Shown here: positions 12,401-27,400 of the stretch, in pieces
Numbering within the stretch: position 1 is the first letter of the stretch
How the letters are laid out: every line of letters begins with the position of its first letter
The notes under the pieces: generated by a model
Database searches by the model: none
Seen by the model: the letters and a program-made list of their open reading frames with translations, nothing else
Told to the model about the DNA's origin: nothing
Assembly: GCF_000524195.1 (NCBI RefSeq)
Contig: NW_020170420.1
Location: 259,941-323,940 of the forward strand
DNA from: Echinococcus granulosus
Taxonomy: Eukaryota; Platyhelminthes; Cestoda; Cyclophyllidea; Taeniidae
DNA length: 64,000 bases
Reading direction: 5' to 3'
Position numbers and translations under genes: made by a program

Positions 12401-15400
12401 TCATGGAGGGAGATCGAGGTCGACAGATTTTAAAACATTCACAAACGGAGCTGCTTACAGATGAAAATAGGCGGCAGGGGGGCGAAGTGAGGACAAGGCT
12501 CTCAGTGGCCACTCCTACCGACAGCGATCACTGGCAAAAGGTAGCATAGGTTTGGACCATGCCTCCTTTATATACTATTTCAATAGCGTTTGCCCTTCAT
12601 ATACTGTACCACCATAGAATAAATTCAATCAGCCTCTCAGCCGGAAGAGGAGCCGCGAGGGACGACAGTTAGAGCAAGAATGGGAGCTACAAGGCTGAAT
12701 TTTGTTTTCCAGCATAAAGCTATCACAGAGACTGTTCATACCAGCACACATGATATGGGTTTATACAAAGCTGCTTTTAGTCGCGTCCTCAGGGGTAACT
12801 CGCAGGCTACGCTGAAACGATACATCACATTGTAGAGTGGAGCTGACCAAAGCTGGTTCTTGTGGTGTTTATATTAGGACAGGGACAAGTTCGTGTGGCT
12901 TTGAAAATAGAAAGTAAATAACAACCAATATGAGAAAACATCGCTCCTCTTCAACCAAATACAAACCTGCTGCGAATTCCAGTATGAGCCACTTTCCCCC
13001 TAGAAACAAACAAGCTAAATCTTGGCATTTCCCCTCCTCCAGCAAATTTACTTCCCAACTGTCTGGTATGCGCAGGGTCAGACGATTGTCCAATGTCCAA
13101 GGATGATGATGATGGACACAAGGAGAAATATCATGGAATTACAGAGTTGGAGGTGGAGTATACAGCAGTATTTTCTTTCCTCCTCCTCTCCCTCCGTTTC
13201 CCTCCTCAAATGTGATATGAAATCCTGTCACTGATAGATTCGGCTGCGATATGGGGTGCTAGTCATTTTCTTCACGCTAACTCACTATTCCTGTCCGTTT
13301 CTTGATGGACATATTCCCACGCGCCTTTAAATTGTATCCTATAGAGTGGGTAGGTCTAAGCCTATGCCTGTTGTTTGGCCTTTAGCAGGTAAACAATTCC
13401 GTCTGTACGCATAGTCTTTTGAGGATGAATGAAGGAAGGTAAGTAAACTGCTTCATCACTTAGGCTAAAAGTAACCGACAATTGCTTTTTACAAGTTAGT
13501 CTCCAATTATTAGGGTCGCCATAGCAACACGTAATTCCTGAAGGCCATTCATCACCAGAAGGGAAATTGTTTAAACCAACATCTCTTTGAAAGGTTTACA
13601 CCTTTTACATGTCTTAATGCTGACAGTGAAGCCTCCCACCCCCAAATCGCCGAAAGTCCTTTGACGATAGATGAGGGTTTTGCGCCTTTGTTGCCAAGGT
13701 GCTTAGTCCCTTATCACATGTACGAGCTAGCCACCAACATGACCCAGTAGCTTAATGATGATGGGGTTTTGGGGCTGGACATGTGCACTGGACGTTGCAG
13801 GTGTTAAGAGGCCTCCCTTGTCATGAGAACCCGTAAAAGCAAAGGTCTCATCACAGCTAAACCAAGTGCTGTTAATTATCCGCACTCAGTTTTAGGCTAA
13901 AATCCATCTTTCTGTAGAAAAACTAGTGGGAAAACACCTTGTCACCAATTAAAAAACAGGACTGGCTGTAACACCGTCTTCCCTCCGGTTTGGCTAAGGC
14001 CAAAATAGGTGACAGTAAATTCACAGAGAGTCAGCATGTAACCCTCCCCGCCTGCCCGCTGGTCAGTGTGAGCCCGGTTGCCACAATGGCCTAGTTTTAA
14101 TAACATACACACAACCCATAAACAATCCACTCTGTTTTTTTGTCTAGACATGGCTGTAAACATGGCGTGATATGTTTCACGACGCTATTAGCAACCAGAT
14201 AAAGGGGAATCAAGAACTGCCTTACAATTTTTTCTCCCAATTCAGACTGACTACCCTATAAAAAGCGGAACTTTGTCCCAATGGTGATAGGCGTTAGGAG
14301 TAGAGGAGGGAGGGGATATAACTAACCTCGTTGATGGCAGACTCAGTTGCAGGTACGTGGATGTTCAGATGGCGCGCAAGGGAGAGAACGAAACAGGCGT
14401 GGATGAAAGCAGAGGGAGTGTGAGCTAGACCTTGAGGAGAGAAATCCATCAGCCATTGAATGATGCGAAGAACTTCAGCGGCGCTGGGTTCTAACAAAAG
14501 ATCAGGAGGGAAAGTGGAAGTCGGGAGTGCAACTGGTGACGCGATGGTGTACCAGCCATGGAAATGTGTGAATAAACATTTGATTCTCACTAAAAATACT
14601 CCCTGCTAAGTCAGCCACAGAAGAGATCAAGGATAATGGAGCAGTCCAAATCCCGACATTGGAGAGAACTCCCCAAAAAGGCTGGTGGGTAATTATCATG
14701 TAATTTTCGTCTTTAACCTCGAGGTTTGCTTCAATTCGCTCGAATGACGACTCACAGTGGCTACCGCAAGGAGCGCCTGAGAACGGTTCTTGAGGCGAGA
14801 CGTGGGGCAAGCAGTAAAATGGTTACTTCGAATTTGAAGTCAAGAGGAAGAATTGGATTCCTGACGGCATCAAAAGGGTCTAGTGTATTTAATACCAACA
14901 AAAATAGCAGCAGACTGTGACACGCCTCACTCCTCTCTTCCCAAAGGGTTTTAAAATCAACGCAATACTTTGAAAGGTGTCAGGTCTTTGACCCTCCAAT
15001 TCAGACTCAAACAAGAAGGCTCAGAATTGATGGTCTTAGACGTCGCCTACCCCAGGTACTGGCAGATTGTCTGCATCAAACACGGGGATGATGATGATGA
15101 TGATGATGATTAGGAGTTGACAGAATTGTCAAGGCCATGTAACATCGATGACGACTAACAAAACACATCAAAGACAACTGTCAAGTCCCGCGCCGCAAGA
15201 ATAGTTGAAAGACCCGCTTAATACGGTCTGCTACCTCCAAAATACGACGCTCTACGCCTTCCGAGCTGAATCCCTTGGAATATACCATGTTTGGAGGGCA
15301 GATGAAAGGGCTTAGCAAAGCACACATCAAAACATAACTCAAGATAAATGGCAAACTTGGCACACGCGCGACTAATTCCCTGATCGGTTGCCAGGCAATT

Positions 15401-18400
15401 CAATTCTCGCTCAACGAGATTGCCCGATATAAGTTTCAGGGTAAAAAGACACCGTTTGTGTCAAACTGTGTCAGCTTGTTGCGCAGATGAAGCAAAACAG
15501 TTCCCAGTCCCCTGTTTGTGGAGCAATTAGTAATGCCCAGGTCTTTGAAAGGTATGCTAAAACCCCCCAACTCTGTTTCTCAATCACATAGTTTGTTGTC
15601 GGATCGGGTTTAACCCATCCAAATCCTAAATAACTCAGCCAGTAACAGCAGGAACTTGAGAAATTTACAAGACAAGATCCACAGTTGTAATTGAACCCTT
15701 CTTATAAGCCCTTATTTTCACCCACGAAGGGATTTCTATCCCTATTTCTTGCGAATTCGACTCTAGGCAACTGGAGAGTCCGGCGGAGTGCTCGCATCTG
15801 CCTCGGCAGAGCCTGAACTTCCCAATTCACAAATAGACGACTCCAACGAGAGCTCACGTGATAGGAAAACAAATTACTATTCCCGACATACCTTCTTCCA
15901 ACAAATATGACAGAGGGTTGTTGCCCTCCCTTTGGATTTGCGGCCACCTTAAGCCCTAGGGCAATCAGACAGAAGTAGTCACATGACACAGTCAGACACA
16001 AACAACTTTCACGCCTTATTCTCTCACCTGCGTTGTTTTTGACGAAAAAAGGTACATAAGTGGTTCAGTTTAATTCTTAATTTATCTTGAGACAACATTG
16101 ACCAAACAATTTTGCTTCAAAATTAGTTCATTCAATCAAATGGTGGGACGATCGACAATCAGTTTTCCACAAAACGATGGAATAGGACAATTTCCAACGG
16201 AAATAACGAAGCAATGCCTCACATCCAGCCTTTAATCTTAAAATGAGAAACGACTCACCTTCACCAGCCACACAGATTCCTTTCCACTACAGCAGATGTT
16301 GATCAGTGGCAGAATTGATGGATTAGTACGACAGGAAGTCGCCACCAAGACTAACGGTCTTGCAGGGAGGGCACTCAGGATACAAAATCCCATCTGTTGC
16401 TCGCATTTAGGTACCTAGGGCGATGGATTAGCTCTGAGCGCACAGAGACAACCAACTGGTGCGGTGGGAATGGTGGTATTAGCGATCTGCGCCAGTGGAT
16501 TTCTATGCGCACGACAAACCCGAGAGGTCGGAAATTGAGTAAATGAAAAGGACAGAGGAAGTGAATGCAAATCAAGGGAAATAAAGTATGATAGGTTACA
16601 ATAAAATTGGTGGCCTTTTGCGTGAGCCATGATTTAGGTCAGGATGTTAAGTGTCAGGTGCTTGCTGTAGACGCCACAACAGCCATCGGGGTCAACGTGG
16701 ATAACAATGGTGATTCATTCAAAATAAGTAACTCATTTGGTGACCCTCGATGCCGTTGTGAAAGAATGAGGGGTTAGTTAAGTCCTCCTACTGCTGCCTA
16801 ACGCTAGACTAGGGTTTCGACAAAATCCCTCGAAGTTGGCTGGCGTATCCTCAAGAGTGCAATGGTTCACAATGGCAAGATTTCATAATCCAGTAAGTAG
16901 AGAACAGTACAAAATTCAGTGACCACTTCAAAAGGCAAAATAGCACAGTTTCCGCTCTGCCGATGGACAACAATCGAGGCAGTAGTTAGACAACACCGCC
17001 TTGGCCCCACCTCAAACCTGTCTCGCGCATTGCCAGTGCGTTTGTGACCAAGACTAGACTCGAACACTAGGAATGGAATCTCCATGACTAGCAGCCAAAG
17101 GCCTTTGTCATTCACTATCCTCCTTCCCACTTCGTTCACTCATATATCGCAAGGGAGGAGGCATCAACCGGGGTTACAAGCTTACTAATTATAACCAAGC
17201 ACATCGTGTGATGGGGTTATCATCTGCCCTTCAGGTCAAAAAGTCTATTCGTCCCACTAATTTGTCTTCAAATAACAATATAAGATAACCACTAAACATC
17301 AAGGCAGTGTTTCAACAAAAGCTAATTCCCCTCGGCTAACCCCAACTATCTTCAACATAATGCCCAACCAAAACATAGCAATTCACCTCAAAAGGAGGTC
17401 AAAAATTCTTTCCATTTAACGAAACTGCGGCCTCGTAAAACAATCTACGCCTTTTAGTTTTATGGCTTCACCTGCCGTCGTAACAGAAATAAAATTATCT
17501 GGGTGGCATGGAGTTCAAACGTCCTTACTCAAGCAGAAAAGTGAACTTATAGCGTCAGTCATGCAGTGGCACTGTAAAAAGGGCTTTTAAGACCAAAGGC
17601 GAGGGAGCAACAGGTCAAAACACACACAACACAGGATGGTCATTTGTGTACTTTCCACCACAGAGTTATTCGTGCCGACAGACAAGTGATGCTGCGGTGG
17701 TCTACACTTCATCTGAATTTTGGGAGGTCTATGCATGCTGGGCATCACTTTTGACCAGAGACGAAGTGCTAGATGTCGCAGTGACCTTGATAAGGGTTTC
17801 GACAGGGGATCTTAGGACCGTATTATTAAGTAGGATGAAAATTGCGGGTATCGTTCAACTGCGAAATCAAAACGAGCGTCATATATGACAAAATGGTTGG
17901 TTGGTGCAGGCGTACCAGCAAACCTTCCTAATCCGAGGCTCTGAGGATATTCGGTCAATGTTGTGTGCTATGAACTGCCCCACCGTTGTGATCTTAAGCG
18001 GAAAATCAAGGCAATGAAGACTTCAAAACAGAGGTCTTTGCTCCCAACAATCTGAGCACGCTCGCACCCGGACTGCTGGTGTACACGAGACGTCACCATT
18101 TTTGCGTATTTATGGCATTTTTATGGCCTTTACGCTAGGTAAATGATAGCCCACTCGAGGTGCGGCTCCATGTGATGTTGACCAATCAGGAGGAACTCAA
18201 CGACCCTGGATTGCTCTTTTATGAACCCCAAAATTACAGTCCAACATGAACCTCACTCGTAAAATCAGCAAAGTATCACTTACTTTCATTTTCAGCCTCT
18301 GGTTGGTTGGATGGATCAGTTGCAAGACCTAGGACATCATCTTCCAGCATGGAGACAGTTGGAAGGTGATAGCTATCGAAGAGGGAGGACTCCGAGACGT

Positions 18401-21400
18401 CAAGATTGTCCAAACACTGCGCCAAACGCCTGAGACGAGACAGGCAGGTGGCGTCTGATGGAGGGGAGGTTTTGGAAAGTAGGGTGTCCGGGGAGCGTAG
18501 AGCACTCACAACGGGCAAGATACCGGTCGAGAGAGCGGTGATACAGTAGAGCGAAGTGGAGAGACAATCAGCAAGGATGCGAGTGGAGGGAGTAAAACTG
18601 AGGCGACTCAGACCGAAGGGATCGTTCTCACAATCCTCATCACGGCATTCTAGAGGACAAAATGTAAGCCGCTGTCCAAACTACAAGTTGTGTACTAACC
18701 AACTGACACACCGAGTGACTTTACAAATGTTAAATTGCTAATCGCTGAAGAAGTTGTCAGCGGTTAAGTAGCCTAGATGACCAAGCCACGGGGGTTGAAA
18801 GCCCCCCAATTTTGGTAGGAAGACTTCCGGGTACAGCAGTGGTAGTGCATCCAAAGGATCTCGATGGATGCTGCAAATTGGACAATGCACGGAAAAAAGT
18901 CCATTCCAAGTGCCACCTACTGTAAGCAGAAAATTTGATGAGAATCCCAGGAGTTATATCTAGCCGTTGAACTGAATTATTCGCCGCTTTGTACGGATTT
19001 CCCTCTGAGATGCAATTTTTTGTTAGCGAAACCCTTGGACCTATTCCGCCGGGATCTCCTTTATTTAGCTGCCATACTGCACAGACTGAAACTGGGGTAG
19101 TTTTCAACCCACTGAGATTAATTTTCGATGTTTCTACTTTCGTGAATTAACTGTTTGTTGTAAAAAAAGTTGTTGATCAGTTACTTGATGCCAAGCCTAG
19201 GCTAAAGCTTACAGCGGTTACATTCAGACACAGCGGATGGGGAGCACTCAGGTAATTGAAGACGTAAAGAGAAGCAGTAAAAATGATTGGCTGCAGTGAA
19301 GAGAGAAAGAGCCAGTGAAGGTAGCAAGCATGAGGCGACTATTTCGAGATTCGAAATATGCCGCATAGCATTACTTGTCACAAGAAACAATGGTCCTATC
19401 GGGCCTCCAGGAGAGGGCGGAGATTTTACCCCTCGGGTCGATGAATATACGTGCATCGAAGTGACTGTCCATCCTATTGCGAGGTTGGGAATGTCACAGA
19501 AGAGACCGGCAGATTCCAAAGCCCTCCCGTTATGATGGGGAATAATCGTCTCCGTCTGGCGGTTAACTTTGCCTAACTCAAATGGCCTCGGTCACTGGAA
19601 GTGCCGAGGATACCGTTCGGAACAAAAGGGCAACTGAGCATAGTTAACAACAGAAATTCCACAGCATCCAGTGTAGCCTCCCAGTCCACGCATGGATAAA
19701 TAAATTATGTTCGTTTTAACCCCCTACTTCCAGAGGTTAAGTCCCTTTGCGCCTATTTTTTGCTCCGATGTAATCCTAATGAACCTCCTAACTGTTTTTA
19801 AAAACAAGAGAGGAACTTGTTTTCCCACTAGATTTATTCTTCCTACTCTTCTCCCCTCCGTTCGCCAATAAGATCACGCAATTTGCTAGCCCATTAGAAT
19901 TCATGCAGATTTAATGAACAAAACTGACTTTTGAGTCTACGGGGGATAGGAGGAGAACGCGCTAGCCGCGTCTAATTATACACTCAGTCAGCAAATGTGA
20001 TGACTATCATCTCATTAGCAAGGATCCATGTAAACATTCCGTGGAATTAGCGTGTGTACACATCTCACACCTTTGCTGGTAGAAGTCGGTCAACTCACAT
20101 CGGTCGATCGAAAAGGAGGGAAGGGAGTTACCTTTGAAATGTCGAGTCAGAGAGTTCACAATCCTAACGAGGCGGGGAACAACTGCCAGAAGGTAGGAAT
20201 GACGCAGCTGAGGTGACATCGCATCAAGGCGTTCGAAGGCGTACCAACCAGCTGATGATTTTAGACTGAAAAGGGGGTGAATGATGATTTTTTTTGCGAT
20301 GAGACGATAGTTTTGCATTCTTTTGGACAAAAGGCATTAGCATCCTCCTAGAGTGCCATATCCTATCCATTTTTAAGCTGCAAGATTTAAAGAATGAAAC
20401 TCGTCAGAAGAAGGGGATGGGAGTAGAGACATCCAAAGTTGAGCTTAGTCATGCAGGCGAAGGCGTAAAAGGACATTCAACACGTTTAGAAAATTGAATC
20501 ACTGAAGGGTTGGAAAGGATCAGCCACATTCTAGTGCGCCATGTGACTGTTCCCGTCTGGCTCGGAGATTAAGATGCCCTGCCAAGGTGGGGAGATAGCT
20601 GTAAAAACTATTCCCAAACAGCAGCGTCTTATCAAGAGCTAATTCTCGTGGATAGAATATACGTGGGCCTGGAGCGCGGGCTCATCTTCGTCTGCACGGA
20701 TACGAAAACAGCCTGAGATGTACTGCCTGTGCCTCCACCTCCCGTATAATGGACGGTTTGGGGAGCTTTAAACAAAACCTTTTCGTAACCAATGTAATTC
20801 ATTTCACAGACTCCATCTCGCTTTTCAAATGACCACATTTAATAAGAGAAGCGGTTTCACATTATCATGACTTTGTAGTTCCACCGGAAAGAAGGGCAAT
20901 CAAAAGGACGAGGAGGAGCTTTTGGTCATGTGACTACTCTGCAGTGAAAACGGTTGTGTAAATTATCTTGAAGAGGAAGGAAAAATGCTACGCCATATGC
21001 TGGACCTCGTGGGCATGTGTGTGAACCGGGAGTGTAAACATAACAAACTGGGAAAACTACAAGGTTCTATCTGATAGAGTCACCTCCTAGTGGAGGGGGG
21101 GAAGGGAAAATTAAAACCTTCAAAGTAGCCGAAGAATGCAGTGCTGAGGATATTAGAAGTACAAAGAAGGACTAGAAGTGATTTACGAAACTACTGGATC
21201 GCAGGGGGTGATAGACATATTTGGAAAAGGAAGATGGTCGTGCCGAAGGGTGTTGCGTGATTACCTCTGGCTAACAAGCCAGCTGATCATGTTCAACCCT
21301 CCCAGGGCAAGTGGCCACGAATCTGATACCTGAACGGCACCTAAGAGGAGCACCTGCTTCCTCTGTTCTTATTCACCAGACCTTTGACCACTCACATCAG

Positions 21401-24400
21401 CCAATGTGACAAGAACATCGCGATGGCATCGAAAAGACCGCCACTGTTGGTTTCGTGTACGGATGAAAATCCACTGGCCCAGAACGTTAATGCCACCATT
21501 CCCATTGCACCATTTTGTCATTTTTATTTCCAGAGGTACCTGAATGCAAGCAACTCAGGGAATCTCTGGTATCCCGAGTGCCCTCCTGTAAGGCGGTCAA
21601 TCATAGTGACGACTTCCTGTTGCACCGAGCCGCCAATTCTGCTACTGATCACCATCCAGTCTGATGGAAAGGAATCCGCATGGCTGGCGGTGGTGGATTA
21701 TTCCTGGCTGAGGTAACAAGGGCTCAACATTAGCTTATGCTTCCTCAAATTTAAAAAAAAAGGTTTTGTCGTCGTCTCACTGAACGGGATGTAGGGGAGA
21801 CGAAAATAATGGTTATTGCTGAACTCCATTATACAAAACCTCAGAGAACAATCCTATTTTGATTGTCTAGACGAGCCCTTTCTCGTGGTTACTTCCCGAA
21901 TATTTTAAAATGTCTCGAAACCCACACTCTCGTTCAGTTCCCTTGGTTGGCCAATATCACGTACAGACAGATTTGAAGAGTGCTAACACTCCTCATGAGG
22001 TCAAGGTCAACTAAAACCCTATGAATACGCGAGAATGGAATCGTCCGTGTACACGCACGCCGTATCCTCCGCTCACTCGTGCTGGTTGGCTATGGAGGTA
22101 TCCGGTGTTGAAGCTTTGTCTCTTCCGGATCCAAGCTCACGCACGTAAACAGCCATCCACAACAGCTCTCTTCAAAGCAATAGGGTTCTTTCCAAGGAAA
22201 ATGACAAAAGAAGGAGGACAACATCAACTGCTAAGGGGAGTAATGGTTGTGAAAAGTGCATAAATGACACCAAAATTGTACTGAAGAGGCTTCAATAAAG
22301 CACGACACAGTGTTTGCCAAACGGATAACCAAGCAACCGACTAGGGAGCATGGGCACGACAGCGTCAAGGATAAGTCGAGGAAGGATAACTAATGTGGGT
22401 AAAAGCGATGGCCCGCATTGAATTGACGAAGGGTTTGAAAAAAACCCTTCTGGGTATTTCCTTTATTGTATGAGATCTATGCTCCCGTTCGTGCTATAAA
22501 AAGCCATGTGGGTTGAATGTGGCACCCACGATATCTGATGGGTGTTTATTTAAACAAAAATAAAAGGTGCTACAGCTCTATAGACCTTTGATCTCAGAAA
22601 ATGACATTCACAACCCGTTTCCGGATTGTGAATGTCTGAGTACCCTTATCACTGAAATAAAAGCCATGCAAGCTCCCTCTCGCAAGTAAGATTTGCGTCA
22701 GAGTGCAGTGGATAACTTCACCAAGACTTGTGGTTTTATTAGAAAATGGGTACTTCTGTTGATAACTCTATGTCTAATGACAGCTCAGATTTGATTAAGC
22801 CTCAGAGAGACGAAATCAAAGATTGTTTAAAATGTCACAATTCCGGGAAACCTTCCAGCATGGAGTGGTTTTCGTGGCTGCATAAAAAGTGATTAAGATG
22901 GAAAGAGGAAGGAAAGAGGAGAGGTAGCAATTATTCACCATTTTTAAGCTTGTCATATAGCTACTTCCGTCCTCTTGTCATAAAATTTGTCATCATTTGA
23001 GGTGAAGATGCTTGCCAAAATCACATTTAACTTGTACCAAAGGCGAAGAAACTGCCTTCAATCTGTCCTATACTTGTCAGCGCAAGGCAGGGATAACTTC
23101 CTACCTCTCTTTCTCTAAGAGTGCTGCACGAGGGATGAAAAATGGTCGTGAAAGTGATTTATGAAAAAAGACAGCTATTGGAAAAGTGCAGAAAAGCTAA
23201 TTGCGCATATCAGATCTACCTACATCCCCATTCACAAAAGTCGCCATATCAGAAACCCTAGAACTAAAGATAAAACCGCGAATTTTCAATGCAAGAAACG
23301 TAGAAACCTACTCCACTCCAAATACATGATCCACTTTCAACTTGAGTTCATTCAACAAGTAGCAGACAGTGATCCAATTTAGCGGTGTATCTGGAGACTT
23401 CTTTCTGCCGAAGTGTTTCACTCCCGAAACATCGTAAATAACATCCACGGCTGCGTCTACAGGTGAGTCAGGGAGAGATGACTCATCAGTCCAGCAGAAA
23501 TCGGCAGGTTGTTGAAGTGGACTTTGAAGACCGAGGAGAATCGTGGAGAGGTCAAGCTCTCGAAAACAAACTGTCAGAGAAGGCAGAAGGGGCTGTGGTG
23601 AAAAGAAAAAAAGGTTTTGCATTCAACTTAAAAATTTGTCAACTTCTCTAAGAGGGCGTAGAAACGTCCGTACCCTGGGGGCAATCCTAGGGCGCAGCCC
23701 ACAACAGTCATTTCCACCAAGAAGAGTTTAGCCAGTTTGCAGAGCACTTCAGGTTTAAAAACAACCAACCCAGCGCTTCGAAAGACGAAAATGGACAAGA
23801 TACAGGCGAATTATTCCATGGGAACAGTGAATACAATACAACTACTCGAACATGCAAATGCATGCATATCTTGGGCAGAAGGACATCGACAACAAAGTGG
23901 GGCAACTGTGGTAGGCAGGTTCAGTTGCGCTTTGTAGGTACAGGTTAAACTCTGGAAATGGTGAAACATAAATGCAATGAGATGAGATGGTATGAAAAAC
24001 CGAGTGCAATTGGGACTCCGCCAAATGCACTCTCTTCTGCCGTTTATAAAAAGAAAAAGATGAAAGAGAGGAGGGGACATTGAAGGTCACATATCAAGGA
24101 TACCTAGTGAATATGGAGCTGGAGGGTCACATTCATACACTTAAACAACTCTTCAACAATCTTCACTTGCATTTAAATCGAATAGGAAAATCCTCCAGGC
24201 CCGTGGCCAATTTCATTCTCCTCCATTAAAATGTGATGCTATTTCCCACAAAAAGGGCAATTTCCCAAACCTCTTCTTCCTCCAACCTGCCTTGCATCTG
24301 CTCAGCCTTTCGTAAAAAGTGCCTCAGTTTTGGCTTCCTCTTCTTCCCCTCCTCTTTCTGCTTCTTCCTCTTCTTCTTTTAGTTTTTCAACTCTCCTTTC

Positions 24401-27400
24401 CTATCTCCGCTCACAAGGGACACTCATCCGCAAAGGAAGCGCCACCGAAAGGTAGCAACTTCGCCGAAGCAGGATGTGAGGTCCAGTGGAACCCGTTCAA
24501 ACGAAACACCTGCATCTACACCATCACCAAACACACGCACAGGCACTTACATTGCGTACTTTGTCGATATGGACGACCTTGTGTGGAATAAAGTAAACAA
24601 ATCTATGAGTTTCGGTCCACACCAGTGCGACAACCAAGATTAGTGGGCATGTGTAGGCTCGCATACTTTATGAAGTCCTCAGTAATGGCACGATCATCGA
24701 ATTGGTAACAGCGCCGTGGACTACTCCTCCTGCCTACGGCTATGTCCGACACCAGGCGTTTCTCGCCCTTCTTGCAGAGAAGATGGGAGCTTCCACTGAT
24801 CCTGCGAAGAAAGATCACGCACAAATAGATCGACTAGTGACACTATAAGTGGGGCATCCGCGATAAATGGCCGAATCAAAGGAGAACTGCACAGCACACT
24901 CGTTAGTCAGACCGTTGATACATGTGGTCGGTTAGTCAGCTCGTCCATCACGGGGTGAGCTCATCAGTGGACGAGTTCAACTGGCACAAAGGCGTGAGTG
25001 GGTAGGAAAAAACCGAAGATAGGATATACCTGAAGCTAAGATTGATGGATAATCATTAGGCTAGGAGAAGGATATCAGCTGTGGATAGTTGAATTTGCCG
25101 GAACACAACATAGACTTGTGAGGAGGAAACTGTCCGTGCCTCGGAAGTGTAGCTAAGGAATGTACCAATTGAGGATAACTAACCGTTTCCTCACTGGGGG
25201 TATCATTGAAAGCCGATCTTGACACCCTCGTCTTGAATTATTTCAAACGGTAGTAACCTGCAATTCTCCCTCCCTCACGATCAGAATTAGAGCCGGCTCC
25301 AACATGATGTCTCCATCTTTGAGTGATTCACCATTAGGATCACATCAAGGCCTTTCAACCGACATTTGATGCTGTGGGTAGTCAAAGTAGGAGGAGAGAA
25401 CGAGAAAAAGCGCAGTGCCGATGAGACTTCGCATATCTATGCCTTATAATACAGTCTCGAGTAGTTGACCAGCTTTTCCAGTCTTCCACGATTCAGTTTG
25501 CCCTATCTGTGCCATGGTCCACTAAAAAGCAACCTTCCGAGCGGCACGTCTCGTGACCTTACTAAATAATAATCCCGGTGGTAAAGATAAGATAATGAAA
25601 AAAGGGTCCTAGAGATATGCCTTTCCCAGTTGGCAAGACTCAAGGCCTCAGGGTGGGAGGGGGATGCTTTCTCTTGAGCTTAAATAATGAATTACATCGA
25701 AAATCCACCCGATCTAGTCGTTGAATTGGAGCATATACCATTTAAAACAAATTGATGATGACTTACATCACTTAACAGAGCATTCGACTTCCCACTTCCA
25801 TTCACACCGGCCAATCGATTCACAGCCGCAGTTTGTTCCAACACCTCACCACCTTCCAAACCCATCGTGGTGGGATTTGCACCTTCACCATTTTCCTCCT
25901 CTTCTTCGTCTTCATCGTAAACAGTAGCAGCACCACCGTCCTCATTCTCATCGTGTTCAGTCGCATCAAGAAGAGATTTTGTGCAGACGCGCTTCCGTGG
26001 TCGGCCTTTCGCTTCTCGAGAGGGTCTTTTTCGGCTGCAAGAGTAGAAAAGGTAAGCAATATACAGCTTTCTCTTCGCCTAAAAAACTAGTAAAATATGG
26101 GAACTCACCATTTACTTACGGTCGATTTCTTTCCTCCAGAAGGCATAAAAATAGGGAAGCGCTTGGCGCTAATCGGATGACCGGCTGCAACATACACGAA
26201 AGTAGGATCAAAGGTCATGGTGTCAATGGCCTCGTAGATTGGACTCGGCACCTCCGCCGCTGACGCCGTTAGAGCCGCGTTCTTGACTCTGCGAAGTAGC
26301 ACTGCGTGCAAGCAGCACCGCAGACTGGCGATTTGGATAAGACGACAGATCAGAGTAGAGGCAAGAGGATGACTTAGCAGACGACGAGGGTGTGAATGTC
26401 TAGAGGACGGGAAAACGATTGCCTCGGCGAAGGTGTTCACCGCCTCGATGCAACAGTTGATAATAATGATGATAATAGAAGGCGGAAGATCGTTCAACGA
26501 AACAGTGGGAAGAAGGATTGGACAGCCCAGAAGAGCGTTCATAGCTGTAAGAAACGGAAAAGGTGTGACTTAAGCCTGCGGACTTGGTGCTTCATCTATC
26601 CGCTCCCGATATCTCTAAACTGAGGGCCCCTCAATACTGTAAATGGCTCACACAATTACGCGGACAGCTTGAAACACCGAGTCATAGTGTCCGAGAAAAA
26701 CCATTAAGAGGTTATCAGGAAGCTCTCCGAAAGACTGCTTGACTAGCAGGCTAGGTATTAAAACACCGTTCCCTCTGTGTTTATTCCTTCTGGGGCCCAG
26801 GCGTCAAAACAGCGTTCGAGTGAGTTGAGACCAACGGCGAGAGAAAGGGAGACCAAGCGGTGAGTTCCTAATACAAAAGGCAGGATCCCACGTTTTTCTA
26901 AACATTCGAGTGGAGTTCATCAGTCATTGCTGCTGTCAGAGAACTGCTTTGAATAAGTTTGTTCGGAAAGTAGTGCCTAAGACTAGGTGGGGCCATCCAG
27001 TGGGCACATTTTATCGCGCAAATATTATGTGTAGGCATATTCGTCCAAAAACGTAACTCAGTGGATAAAAAATACGGATATGGTCGAGTTCCTCGTAGTT
27101 TCGCTCCGGTTCCATTTGTCCGCCATGCCTCATTGCTAACTACTCCGCAGGTTTAACCGATCTTGGACTGCCTTAATGGTTTGGCCAACCAATTTGCTAC
27201 ACGATCCGATCTGTAGACCTGGCCATTCGCAGTAGATGCCTCGCCTCCAGTGCAACTGGTCGATCTATTCGCACGTGATCAGTGGAAACCTTCATATTCA
27301 CTGCAAAAATTGCAGGAAATGCAGTGTTGGCCATAGCCATAGGTAAAAGGCATCGTCCACGGTGTTGTCACCAACACAGTGATCGTGACATCATTTACCC

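Noticed and set aside
15181..15363. Minus-strand ORF considered as a FANCD2 exon
   Set aside because: The junction 18284 to 14490 is phase-compatible and gives continuous FANCD2 similarity, so no exon is missing here.
19202..19519. Minus-strand ORF within FANCD2, considered as an exon
   Set aside because: Exon 20265-20132 joins directly to 18649-18284 in correct phase, and the joined protein follows human FANCD2 without needing it. Its translation shows no FANCD2 similarity.
24603..24824. 73-codon minus-strand ORF considered as a retroelement fragment
   Set aside because: No reverse transcriptase or endonuclease motif could be recognised.
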